Below, one piece after another: positions 43,872 through 54,249 of a DNA stretch of 64,000 nt (within the stretch, counting starts at the first letter, position 1; each line of letters starts with the position of its first letter). The notes beneath the pieces were generated by a model that made no database searches, was not told the origin of the DNA, and was given only the letters and a program-made list of their open reading frames with translations. Source of the DNA: Climacium dendroides (taxonomy: Eukaryota; Streptophyta; Bryopsida; Hypnales; Climaciaceae). The translations under genes and the position numbers were made by a program. The stretch spans positions 30,809,029-30,873,028 of the forward strand of contig OX467083.1 of the NCBI GenBank assembly GCA_950106755.1, given 5' to 3'.

Positions 43872-44120
43872 GATGTTCTCTGGGACGTCACATTTGACAG
43901 GAGGATGTTTTAAATGACATCAGAGTCAACGAGAATGTGCTTTAGGAAACGAGCTGGGTGGAGAATATTGTGGAATTTATTCTTTGCTGAAATCGCAGAC
44001 ATCGTCCACATACACGTCTATTGTGACATTAAGTAGAGCAAGCCGTGTACTAGGGTATGCATTGCTTTGCGCTCAGTGTTCCGTTTGACACGCACAGTGA
44101 CATTTGCAGTGTTTTCTTGA
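43872..44120. repeat. 12-bp-period GAC arrays, left end of the CACTA element
   Basis: GATGTTCTCTGG, GACGTCACATTT and GACAGG start at 43,872, 43,884 and 43,896. Further short runs lie at 43,998-44,030 and at 44,097/44,109 (GACACGCACAGT then GACATT). They are in the subterminal zone, where CACTA elements are known to carry transposase-binding repeats. Confidence 0.65.
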
Positions 44121-44661
44121 GCATTACAGAAGACATACAATGCGAGAGGAAGGATGTTTTCTCGAACGAAATGAACAACGTGAATCATAAACCTCAACAT
44201 CAAAGACGATGTACTCTACAACCCATACACATGAGTGAATGGAAGATTGAGATATGCCATTAGAAGATGAATTATGTGTCTTTGTAAGAGATGTCCAAGC
44301 ATAGAAGCCTGTGTTTTCAATGGCATTGGGATTATAAGGCCACTTGCCAACTTCTGTACAAAAATGCCATAGTCTAGTACTACGAAGAAATCCACAACAA
44401 CATTAACTACAACACTTTCGATGAAAACATGGTGCGTTCTACTCAATGTTCTGAATAACATGCTTGACCATCATATGCGATGTGAAGTTGGACACGCTGT
44501 GGCAAATAGAGACTCACTTCTTCCGAGGTGCATCCGATTTCTTGACAACAGCAACCTGCATCGTACCACACCAAGTCAAAACCAGCAGTACCTACTCATG
44601 CATATTTATTGATGGGACTCTTATACAGCCACAACAGATGTCAAGGAATGCTACACTTGCA

Positions 44662-44970
44662 TTATTCTTTTAAGTTGCATACAGAAACAAATGAAAGTAT
44701 GGGTGAATGGAATGCAGGCTTCCTAACCTTTTTAGTGGGTTGGGTAGGTTTAGGAAGACCCACCGCTTTGGGAATTGCTGCCTTCGGTGTAGCCTTCGTG
44801 CCCTTCGCACCTTGCGTGGTCCTCACAGCACGCTGAGGCCGGCTTGAGGACTCACCAAGGACTTCAATGTCTTCCTGCAACACCATCACACAATTATTAT
44901 TCACTTCTGACATCCTCTAATCACCTACACTTCCTAGCCTTACCTGAGCACTATTGAGGCACTTGCTTTC
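44662..44970 (-). CDS. Possible extra 3' exons of the TnpA-like gene
   Basis: Two exon-like pieces on the minus strand follow the TnpA-like gene. A 27-base microexon (44,944-44,970, encoding ESKCLNSAQ) lies between GTTACAG and GTAAGG. An exon from 44,874 to the stop at 44,662 follows an acceptor (GTTGCAG) and encodes 70 residues that are basic and Pro/Lys-rich (GESSSRPQRAVRTTQGAKG, PKPTQPTKKVRKPA). Both are in phase 0 and could be joined to the last TnpA exon just before its stop (GGG followed by GTGTAG), though that donor is weak. They could also belong to an alternative transcript. Confidence 0.4.
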
Positions 44971-45126
44971 CTGTAACATGCACATAGTTATTGTAAAACA
45001 TTCTTGCGCATTCAATGGAATGGTGGACTGAAAGGAAACTTCGACTTCTGCTTACATAGTATTTTGATGTTCTGGCTTTGAAAAGAACAGGCTGAGCCCT
45101 AGAGTGCATCAGCGTCTGCCACTAGT

Positions 45127-45163
45127 GACGTTCACTTGGATGTCCAATTTGACACGCACTTTT
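45127..45163. repeat. 12-bp-period array downstream of TnpA-like gene
   Basis: GACGTTCACTTG, GATGTCCAATTT and GACACGCACTTT start at 45,127, 45,139 and 45,151, exactly 12 bases apart. Confidence 0.75.
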
Positions 45164-45368
45164 AAAAAAAATTGAAGCATTGCAAGGCATCCGCTACTAC
45201 GCTATGACACCATCCTCATACAAGGCAATTCATGGAAATAACGTCATTAGCCTAACAAAGGGAGTGCTTCACGTCAATCACTTGGCACTTAAAATGGAAA
45301 GAGAGACGTCGCATCACCTTTTGCTCCGTGGAGGTCTCCATCGTGTTTTCTCGCCTCTCAGATGTTGC

Positions 45369-48102
45369 CTACACCCCGGAGTCTTTCACTATGGCGTACA
45401 CATCTTCCACTCCTTGCTGACCTTCAGCAGTTTCAGGGATGGCAACTTCACCGGCGCCTTGTACCTGCTCCTCCTCAGCGTTAGCTACAACGTTGTGAAC
45501 AACATCGTCTTCAACAGCCCGCTTGTCAGCGTTAACGTCAACAAGAACATCGTCTTCGACATTGCTTTGGACAGCTATGGGGACTAGCTCAACGACATCT
45601 ACAGGAGCTATGGGCTGCAACACGGGCACAGGACAGTCCTTCTGTGCCATTTTCGATGCCTCTGCCCTAGGTGACGTCAGAAGTGGTGCATTCCCTGCCT
45701 CCATTGGCGAGGATGGCTCCGGGGTCCCCCCAGCACTTGCTTTACACTGACTTGCGAGGATCTGACGTAGCATTTCTTCCATGCTTTTGTGGGACGTGCT
45801 CACGGTCTCAGTAAGGCGACTTACACTAAGCTCAAGCTCATCCAGCCGACTGCGCATATCTTGCAGCTCTTTGCCATGGGGACTTCGACCTCTGCGCTTC
45901 TCTTCTTTCAGACGTTGCAACTCCTTGGCCATTTCTGCGTCCACCTCTGCTTCAAACGGTGCTCTGTTCCGCAACAAAGTCTACAAGGGGAAGAAGAATA
46001 TGCACTTAGAGTTTACATGCAAAGCTTACATGCTTCAATGGCACCGTACAAGGGGAACAAGAATATGCACTTAGAGTCCACATGCAACGATTACATGCTT
46101 GAATGCCACCCGACAAGGGGAAGAAGAATATGAAGTTACAGTTCAGATGCAATGATTACATGCTTCAATGCCATCCCACAAAGGTCCTTCCACATGCAAA
46201 CAAGAAGGCCCAGTCCTCCACATCTACCACCAAAGCGGACATTTTTGGGAAAAACAAACGCAACATGTGTGATGAAAGTGGTGTCGACTTGGGCAAGTAG
46301 GTGGACGTCTGTTACTACATACTTACTAGCCTCGAGATGACTTCTCTCTCGACGGCCTTATGCTGGGCTGTGCTGGATGCCTTGCCCTTAGAAATGACAG
46401 ACATATGGGCTGACTTCTCTTGGGAAGCATTGGTCGCACGAGCCTCCTTCAATGCCTCCCACACATCGTCATCCATTCCCATCGGCTTGGGTTTTCCGCC
46501 ATCAATCAATCGATTGAGCTTCCAACGAACATGAATGAGCGCTTTTGTGATGAACGGCTGCATCCACTTCTCCGACACGCGCTCGGACTCTTCCTCTATA
46601 CGCCAATCTGCAAGCCAGAGAACTTAGTATAGCTACCTCTGCATTATGTATGACATTGTTGTGCCAAAGAATAACAAGAGAATTTACATGGACAGTACTA
46701 TGTCTCTAGAAACTCACTGCATGTCCCTGTGGTGCGGACGACCATAGGGAGCACCCCTAACTGTAGAGGATCCTGCACTGACGTCAAGCGTGACATTGTA
46801 TTCGACGTCGCTGTGGACATTACAGGTGACATCCACTGCCCCGCCTCATGGCCAATGAGCTACCTTCCACAACATTTACAGTCTTTTGAACTACATGCAA
46901 CAGTGAACTACAAGGTCTGTAGTCCTCTTCATTTCACAGAGAAGGACTGAATACAAACCTGTATAGAGGCGCCTAAATAAGCGTCGTCTGTCTTTTTTGG
47001 GCTGACCCTCCCATCCAAACCTGGGGTCAAGGTCTCTCGCATATTTCTTAATGTCGTTGGAGAAAGGAACCCTCATAGGTCCGAATGGTTCCCCCTGTCG
47101 ATCGATTTCCACAGGTTTCTTCATTACAGTGCTTACGCCTTTTTCGCGAGACTGTTCGGGAATTAGCTGCTCGATCATCTCTTCAGTATCAGCATCCGAA
47201 GCTGGTTCATCAGACCCTGTGTTGTAGCCCTTACTGTAAAAAGGTCAAATGCACTATCAGCTGGGAAGAAAATGGGGCTACGTCAGTACAAACAAATCAA
47301 TCCCGCAACTGGACCCCCGCAAAAGACATCCACATACGCTATTTTTGGCTTCACACTTTTGTACATGTGACTCTGTTGCTCACGACGTTGAACCTAACGT
47401 CAATGTAAACACGCTTAGACGTTGTTTTGAATATGACAGGAACTTCCTCTGGATAGAAACTGGGAAGCCGCCGTGGTTTAGGGTCTGCCACCCTTGTAGA
47501 GGGATGACTCCCGAACGTCTTCATTGATCACTCCGGAATTCAATATGATTGCTCTCTGAGGAACAAACAATCACCTTTCTTTGTATAGAGTTCAACTCAA
47601 AGAACATGTCCTTCGTGACGCAGACATGAACGTCACACAATTTATGCGGACGTCACATTAAACGTCTATGACGTTTAACATGATAGAGTCGACATCAGAA
47701 GCAACATGGTGTGCGTTGCACTTGACGTCCGTACCAACGCGCGCCTCCCCAATAACCTTGAATACCAGTGGTTCTATACTCAAATTATGTCTGCTCCCAA
47801 ACTTACCTCCAAGACTGCTCTCCGAGTTCCTCCTCTTCCTCTGCGTCGTGCCCTGCCTCCTCCGACAAGTCCAACTGCACTTGAGGGGTCCTCTTTCTCT
47901 TTGCTGGAGGATTGCTGTCCCGGTTTCGTCCCTTCCCCGTCGACGCAGCAGGCCAAGGGTCTCCTTTGGCCTTGGAGCGGCGCTCATGCTCCCCGCGCAT
48001 GTGGATTGGCTTTGGCGGCGGCGTTTCTTCATGTTCGTTGGAGTTATCTTCACGTCGCTGACTCGTGTTCCTCTTCCGCGCAGGGGCTTGAGCGCGAGGC
48101 AT
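45369..48102 (-). CDS. CACTA TnpA-like protein (Ptta/En/Spm family), 4 exons, intact
   Basis: The model on the minus strand is 48,102-47,807, 47,233-46,959, 46,607-46,327 and 45,980-45,369. All introns are GT-AG (47,806-47,234; 46,958-46,608; 46,326-45,981) and the phases join without a stop, giving 487 residues. Exon 1 is basic and Glu-rich at its end (MPRAQAPARKRN, AEEEEELGEQSW). Exon 2 holds DRQGEPFGPMRVPFSNDI and exon 3 VSEKWMQPFITKALIHVRW, both in the style of the plant transposase Ptta/En/Spm family (Transposase_24). Exon 4 has a coiled-coil stretch (KELQDMRSRLDELELSVSRL) and an acidic tail. In En/Spm the equivalent protein binds subterminal repeats and assists transposition; that role is inferred here. 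The intactness contrasts with the neighbouring tnp2 gene. Confidence 0.8.
45489..45590. repeat. 12-bp-period array inside TnpA-like exon 4
   Basis: AAC starts at 45,489, 45,501 and 45,513 on the plus strand and related GTCAAC/GACATT blocks continue to about 45,590. On the coding (minus) strand this gives the acidic Val/Asp-rich tail (DDVLVDVNADKRAVEDDVVH), so here the array has been kept within coding sequence. Confidence 0.6.
46780..46839. repeat. 12-bp-period array in TnpA-like intron 2, five exact steps
   Basis: GAC starts at 46,780, 46,792, 46,804, 46,816 and 46,828, each followed by GTC, ATT or ATC and six variable bases. It lies wholly within the intron 46,608-46,958. Confidence 0.9.
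47620..47740. repeat. GACRT-rich array in TnpA-like intron 1
   Basis: It is a looser cluster: GACGCAGACATGAACGTCAC, GGACGTCAC, AACGTCTATGACGTT and GACATCAGAAGCAACATG, with spacings that are mostly multiples of six. It lies inside the intron 47,234-47,806. Confidence 0.55.
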
Positions 48103-49772
48103 GTCCGCACCTGCCCCTCTCCACTGCACGTAGAACTCACCGTTTTGTACCCTCCTCACACACAAACGCGCACATGAGCGTCCACAACAAAGGTCACACA
48201 TTGGGGAGGCATCCTGGCAACCTGAAAACCTGCGCGCAATCGACTTGGTGCAAGGCGTGTTCTAGCCTCCGATGAAGCTGTGGCGGAAGATTGGAACCCT
48301 TGTTGCTCCAGATCGGTGGAGAGCTGCGCCCCTTGCAACTGCATGTAAGAACGCCGCCCTTGCCAAATTGACACAAAAATGAAAATTGCAAACTACAAAA
48401 CTGATGCCGATTGGGGAGCACCTACCTCACCTCTCTCACATTAGCAAGGCTGGCTCCAAAGACGAACGCAATTGAAGGATTACACAAACGTTGAAATTTC
48501 AGGGTTGTGCAAGGCCGCACGTTCAAAGCAACGTAGCGTGGCGGTTGTGACTGTGCTGTGGAATTGAAGGCCCGCCCCTGCGTACAGCTGAGGTGGCCCC
48601 CTACGAGCCCCCTACGACCCCGCTACGAGTCCCTATGGCCGTCACGGCGCAGGCCTCAGTCGCGACCGCGCCACCGGAAGCCCGTGCAGGAAACCCTAAC
48701 GCCGCGCGGAGCGGCAGCAGCAGTCCTCCCTGCAAACCCTAATGCGACCTGCGAGGCTCGCCATTATCCCAATTACACGATTTTTCATCGTTTCGTGAAA
48801 GAAGTTGTGTACATTGGAAAGTACCTGCTAGACAGCACCTTCCTTTGGAATGCCCTCATGCCTTGGAGGCAATGTTTGAAGTGGGAGAGCATCCTGGATG
48901 GTGTGACGAGAGCTGCATCGAAGGATTCCTCCAGCAATACTTCGTTGTGGAGTCTTCACAGACTGACCTTCTAGATTGGTACATATATGCCCATAGATAA
49001 GACTAGTGAGCAACGAAGCCGCCTCAGAGTCTTCCGCCGGGACGACAGACGCCTCCTGGCAAGGCTCCGCAAATCGTACCACCCTACGACGCAGTGGCAC
49101 TTCACAGTATACGGCCATATTGGTGAGGAATGTGTACACTCTATGGTATAAGGTGGTGCGCCCTCAACTCATGAGACACAGAAGATAGTAGTCATGGGCA
49201 ATGTGGTCACCTCTGTCATTGTGGGCCAGCCCTTAAACACGTGGGGAAAGTCCTAAGCTTGGACTCTGGTCGTACAGACTCCTGTTGTCGATGATGTCAC
49301 AATGGACATCCAGCCTGTCATTTTCGTGTTGAAGAATATGTCTTCTTGTGCACAATGCTATCACTTACAACATGCTCTGTGAGGACTTCGGATGAGGCAT
49401 CTGCAGTTTGTGTTTATACAAACTCAGGTTGACGTCATTGTTGACGTCACTTTTGACATCCTCTTTGACAGTCAATACAGGGCTCGAAGTGCCATCAATG
49501 GAAATTTACATTTCGATCCTTGGATGACATAGTATGGGCCTAGAAGTAAAACAATGAACTCATTTCCAGTCATGCTTGCATTGAGAAAGGCACGCTAATT
49601 GTGAAGGAATCTTAACGCACGTCTTTAGTTGTGATTTGAAGATCGAGGTTGTTCTGCAATGACGGAACTTGGCCATGGAAGCAATGTGCGTTGTATGTCA
49701 CAGTCACATTTGTATCATTCTGAACCTAAACACTCTTTAACACTTGGTTGCGACCTTGTATTCACTTCGTAG
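48103..49772. other. Spacer between the divergent CACTA genes
   Basis: This stretch probably holds both promoters and leaders. It contains GC-rich parts (48.2-48.75 kb) whose frames are open on both strands without a recognised protein, and the 12-bp-period array at 49,431-49,470. The minus-strand stretch upstream of 48,102 stays open to about 48,200, so the TnpA start could lie further up. No clear TATA box was identified. Confidence 0.5.
49431..49478. repeat. 12-bp-period array in the intergenic spacer, four exact steps
   Basis: GAC starts at 49,431, 49,443, 49,455 and 49,467 (GACGTCATTGTT, GACGTCACTTTT, GACATCCTCTTT, GACAGT). It sits about 300 bases before the tnp2 start codon. Confidence 0.9.
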
Positions 49773-50090
49773 ATGGCGTGGCGTCTCAATTCCCAAACCC
49801 ACCGACAAGGTGCAACTATCCGTATTTCAGAAGACGGACGCACGTTACGCCACATTCCACTTGGTGACTTGATTTTGCACACTGAGTTGAGAGTCGCCAC
49901 AGAGGAAAACATTCGATCATTTAGGTGTCCCTGTAGGGATTGCAAGGGCGGTTTACAAAAAACCATTCAGGTTATTCGCCGGCACCACGGAGAGGTCGAT
50001 CGGGATCCATTTCTCACAAAATCCGTACTGGGTGGAGACCCCCCCGAGGGCTATCCACGGCGGGGAATGTGGGTAGAAGACATTGCTTAT

Positions 50091-50156
50091 GACGATGATG
50101 TCATTGACAATGCTCCCTCTGACATTGAGCCTGACATCAACCACAACGTCGCACAG
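50091..50156. repeat. 12-bp-period array within tnp2 exon 1
   Basis: GAC, GAC and AAC start at 50,121, 50,133 and 50,145, with further GAC-type blocks from 50,091. It encodes an acidic DDDVIDNAPSDIEPDINHNV segment between the transposase-associated domain and the tnp2 core. Confidence 0.65.
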
Positions 50157-51614
50157 CCTGAAAATGCAGGGCCAGCTGATTCGGAGCCCCACATCCCTTT
50201 AGATGCATATTCTCGAAGTCCACCGGCAGGTCCTTGAGGCATTGGACAGAGGAGACGCACTACACGGAGAGGCTGAAGGTAGTGTGGAGTTTCCCGAAAA
50301 AGATGACGTTGGTGGTGATAGCGTGGACGGATTGGAGGACCTTTACAGACAAGCTACTACCCCGTTGTACAATGGATCAGGGACAAGTGTTGTCTCAGCC
50401 ATCATCATAATTATGAACATGTGTACGGTGTTTCGGGTGAGCAATAGGTTTAGTGATGAGTTGTTCCGGTATTTGTCTGTGGACTTACTCCCAAGAGGTA
50501 ATAAGCTGCCAGGATCCCATTACGAAGCACGAAAGACCATTAGAAAATTAGGCTTGCATTACAACAACGTGCATGGGTGTCCAAATGGTTGTATCCTTTT
50601 TGAAGATGAATATTCATCATTGGAGATTTGTCCCCATTGTAGTAGCTCCCGGTGGATGGATGGCTCAAATAACATTCCCTCCAAGGTCATTCGGCACTTT
50701 CCACTCATTCCTCGACTCAAATGAATGTGGCGCTCACCAGAGATAGCTCGGATGTTGACTGGCTACCTCAAGCATGTTAGTGATGACGGGATCATGCGTT
50801 CTGTTGTCGATAGTCCTGCTTGGAAGCACATCAATACAGACGTCGCGTTCGGCACCTTCAGCTCTGAGGTCCGAAACATACGGCTGGCTCTAGCTTTAGA
50901 TGGTGTGAATCCATTCAAGTTGAACAATAGTAATTGGTCGACTTGGCCAGTGCTAATTCTAATATACAACTTCGAGCCTTGGTTAGTGACCAAGAAATTT
51001 TTCATTTCACTATCCATACTAATTTCGGGAAAGCACTCACCTACATCTAAAGGCATTGGTGTCTTCATCCGTCCATTGCTGAAGGAGCTCGAAGAATTAT
51101 GGCAAGGTGTTCCAGCCCTTGATTTCTCCCAAGTACAAGGGAGTCGCAATTTCACCTTACGCGCTGTCTTGATGTGGACGATCTCTGATTTTCCGGCCTT
51201 GGGCCTCATATCCGGCTTGTGCTGTAAGGGATACAAGGGTTGTCCTTGTTGTGGAAAAGACACCGATGCAAGGATGGCTAAACTGGGAGACGTTCTTCCT
51301 AACATGCGAACAAAGGGCTCAAAGATTGTGTATGGTGGTGTTCGTCGTTATTTACCGCGGCATCACCCTTACCGACGCAATTTGAGGTTTAATGGTCGAA
51401 TGGAGCCTCGTGATAGGCCCCGGAAACAAACCACCGAGGAAACCATTGCATACGCAGCGTGGCGGCAATCGTACTTGGATCTAGGAGGCAGAGAAAATGG
51501 GCCTGATGACCCAGTTCATGTCACTGGGGTGAAGCACCTGTGTCCTCTGTCCTAGTTGCCGTATTGGAAGGTCAGTGGGTTTCTAACCATCTGTATGTCC
51601 CAGTTGTTATTCCT

Positions 51615-51674
51615 GACGTCTATTGGGACATTATGGTTGACGTTATTTCAGACATTGGGAGTAACGTAGTTGTC
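51615..51674. repeat. 12-bp-period array in tnp2 intron 1, five exact steps
   Basis: GAC starts at 51,615, 51,627, 51,639 and 51,651, then AAC at 51,663. It lies inside the intron 51,571-51,819. Confidence 0.9.
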
Positions 51675-52987
51675 ATTGTCTTCGATGAACAGCACTCTGT
51701 TTTGAGCAGTGAAGAGCACGTCAGCACTTGAACAGTACATGCTTGACAGTAGTGGTACACATGTTTTGGAACTCTGCTTTCTTTTCTTTAATTCCCAATT
51801 TTTTTTTGGCTTGTGGCAGCATCTGTTGGAGCCTCACATCTTGGATGTCATGCATTGCGAAAAAAATATGTGTGAAAACATAGTCAAAACTTTGTTGGGC
51901 ATAAAGGACAGTGCTGGAAGTAGAGTAGATGCAGAGGAATTGAGCATTCGAGAAGAGATATGGCTACAACCTCCACAACGGCAAAATGATCAATACTACA
52001 TGCCACGTGCACCTTTCATACTCACACCAAATGAGCGCAAAGAATTTGTAGCCATTGTCTCAAACATTCGGACCCCTACAAACTATGTGGGTAGCATTTA
52101 CAAGCGCTTAGAGGACGGGAAGCTGCAATATATGAAGACACATGATTATCATGTCCTCATGCAACAAGTGAGGGAACCACCTACACTCCTTTCTTGGTGT
52201 ACACGTCAATGTCGACAATATCCAACAATTCAATAACTTTGTTTGTGTGCGTCCACATGTTTTGCAGATTCTTCCCATTGCAGTTCAGAACATATTAGAT
52301 GAGAGGGTCCGCCTAGCTATTATTAAAATGAGCAGGGTTTTCCAAAGGCTATGTGCAAAGGAGGTGCAACCTGATGACAAGGAAGACATGATGCGCGATG
52401 TTGTCATGGTGACATGCGAGATTGAGAAGGAGTTTCCGACAACGTTCTTGAACATCATGTCTCATTGGCCTGTGCACCTAGTAGAGCAACTTTTCACTTG
52501 CGGTCCTGTGCATTGCCGGTGGATGTACCCAATTGAGCGATATATGAAAACACTCAAAGACTATGTGCGGACGTATGCACACCCCGAGGGTAGCATTGCT
52601 GAAGGCTATCGAATGGATGAGACGTTAGGATTCTGCACAGAGTACATGCAATAGTATGGAGCAACAACGCAACGGGTGTGGGATGCTACCGAGGAACCCA
52701 TCATGACTGATGAAATTATTTCAAGCAAGAAGATGCAAAAGCGGAAAATGTCCAATGAGTTTCGCAACAACGCGCATGCCTTTGTCCTAGACAACGCAGC
52801 GTGCTTAGAACCATGGCGGGAGTGAGTGCTCTTTTCAACCTTCTTGACATTGTTTCCCTGGAGTTTACTATGAGATGATATTTGTACTTTTGTTGTCTAG
52901 GGACCTGGACGGTAATGTGCACAATGTCAGAGATCATGTCTTGATAAACATTTATTATAACGTTTCAGCTATATACGTGTTCGTGTT

Positions 52988-53023
52988 GACGTCACAGTGA
53001 ACATCTCTGTCAATGCATACAAC
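52988..53023. repeat. 12-bp-period array in tnp2 intron 3, three steps
   Basis: GACGTCACAGTG, AACATCTCTGTC and AATGCA start at 52,988, 53,000 and 53,012, within the intron 52,822-53,129. Confidence 0.75.
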
Positions 53024-54022
53024 TTGCAGTCCACGTCGAATTGGACATATGGTACCTTCACAATGCTTCTTCACTGTGCCTTGGCACTGTAAGCGTCGTC
53101 TAACAATGCATGATCTGAATGCCTTGTAGGGAGTATGTGTTAGCGAGAGGCCACATCTGGGAAGAAAGGGAGGCCTTTCGAAGACAATTTCGGCGTCAAC
53201 ATCCATCAGTGCCAGTGCGGTATCCTAGCGAGCTCTCCCATTTGCCTCCGTTTGCATTGTGGCTGAGTGAAAGAGTTCAGAGTCTGCGACATGCCGGTGA
53301 ACATGTTGACCCCGATGTTGTAGAGTACGGGCAACCTCCAGAGCGGTATGCAGTCTCACATCGCCAAATATATGCGTTTGGCATGCACCTCCGTGTTCGT
53401 AGTGCAGAGAGGGGCCGTGTCACATGCGACTCCGCAATTGTGGCCTCATTCACTGAGCAACTGCGTTGAGGGCTTCGCAATGGGCGACCCATAGAGAGAA
53501 CCAATGAGTGCGTGGGGTATATTCAAGAGATATTGGAGTTAGACTACCGGAATCATTGCACGACAGTGCTGGTGTGCGATTGGGTTCGATCAAACGAAGA
53601 TGCTCGATATGCAAACATCCGCAAAGACCAATATGGGTTTACAAGAGCAAACTTCACTCGCATGGATGGCAGAGTCCACGCTGACTCTTTTGCTTTCCCA
53701 TTGCATTGTCAACAAGTATTCTTCTCCGATGATCCGCACAGGCAAGGTTGGAAAATTGTGTGTCGCACAGATGTCCGGGGCAGACGTGGGCAGCTACAGG
53801 TGAACCAACCTATACCTACCATAATTAATGTTGGCAGTGACACAGACTTCCCCGGTTTGCAACCTCAGTTGGTGGACGTGGAGCCTCAGAGGCAACCGGC
53901 CGAAGATGGTGGCACATACATTTGACCGTGGATGCGGTTTTGAAGTGAGTAGGAGAGAGATGGACGGCAGTAGGCAAATGGAGGCTAATCTGTTATGAAA
54001 CGGCCGCTACACACTCATTGTC

Positions 54023-54124
54023 AATATTGACATTGCACATGATGTGCGAATGGATGTCAAGGAGGACGCCCATTCTAACACGCTTGTTGAAAAGGACGTT
54101 GGATATAACATTCCAATGGACACA
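54023..54124. repeat. 12-bp-period array downstream of tnp2
   Basis: GAC, GAT, GAT, GAC and AAC start at 54,029, 54,041, 54,053, 54,065 and 54,077. GAC, AAC and GAC follow at 54,095, 54,107 and 54,119, again 12 apart. The array lies about 100 bases after the tnp2 stop codon. Confidence 0.85.
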
Positions 54125-54249
54125 TTTAAACCAAGGTCGCAGGCATGCTCGCTCGAATTGGGGCACCTTCCATTTTGAATGTTCTTTTCGCTACAGTAAA
54201 AAAGTTTTTTGTTTCCTTCCCATGGAGTTCTGAGGTGAAAGTTGCATGG

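Larger units (their letters stand above)
49773..53925 (+). pseudogene. CACTA transposase (tnp2/TnpD type), disabled
   Basis: The exons are 49,773-51,570, 51,820-52,167, 52,268-52,821 and 53,130-53,925, with GT-AG introns. The domain order matches the family. First is a transposase-associated domain with FRCPCRDCKGG. The tnp2 core follows, with HVHG-type Cys patterns, CPHCSSSRW, WPVLILIYNFEPWL, CKGYKGCPCCGKDTDAR, LPYWK and EPHILDVMHCEKNMCENIV. Then come DUF4218 (HVLMQQ, ILPIAVQNIL, FLNIMSHWPVHLVEQLF) and DUF4216 (GYIQEILELDYRNHCTTVLV, CDWVR). The lesions are a frameshift at about 50,205-50,235, TGA at 50,722, TAG at 51,553, TAG at 52,652 and TGA at 53,467. Each stop replaces a codon expected inside the protein and is one C-to-T change from CGA or CAG. 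As it stands it cannot supply transposase. Confidence 0.88.

Noticed and set aside
45180..45587. Plus-strand 135-codon frame
   Set aside because: It is the antisense shadow of TnpA-like exon 4 and of the 12-bp array. The minus-strand frame has splice junctions in phase and family features.
47668..48275. Plus-strand frames of 169-189 codons
   Set aside because: They lie antisense to TnpA-like exon 1 and its intron in GC-rich DNA, and the minus-strand model has correct splice phases.
49773..53925. Stop-codon readthrough or recoding to explain the interrupted tnp2 gene
   Set aside because: Four separate stops of two kinds plus a frameshift are more simply explained by mutation. No readthrough context was evident.
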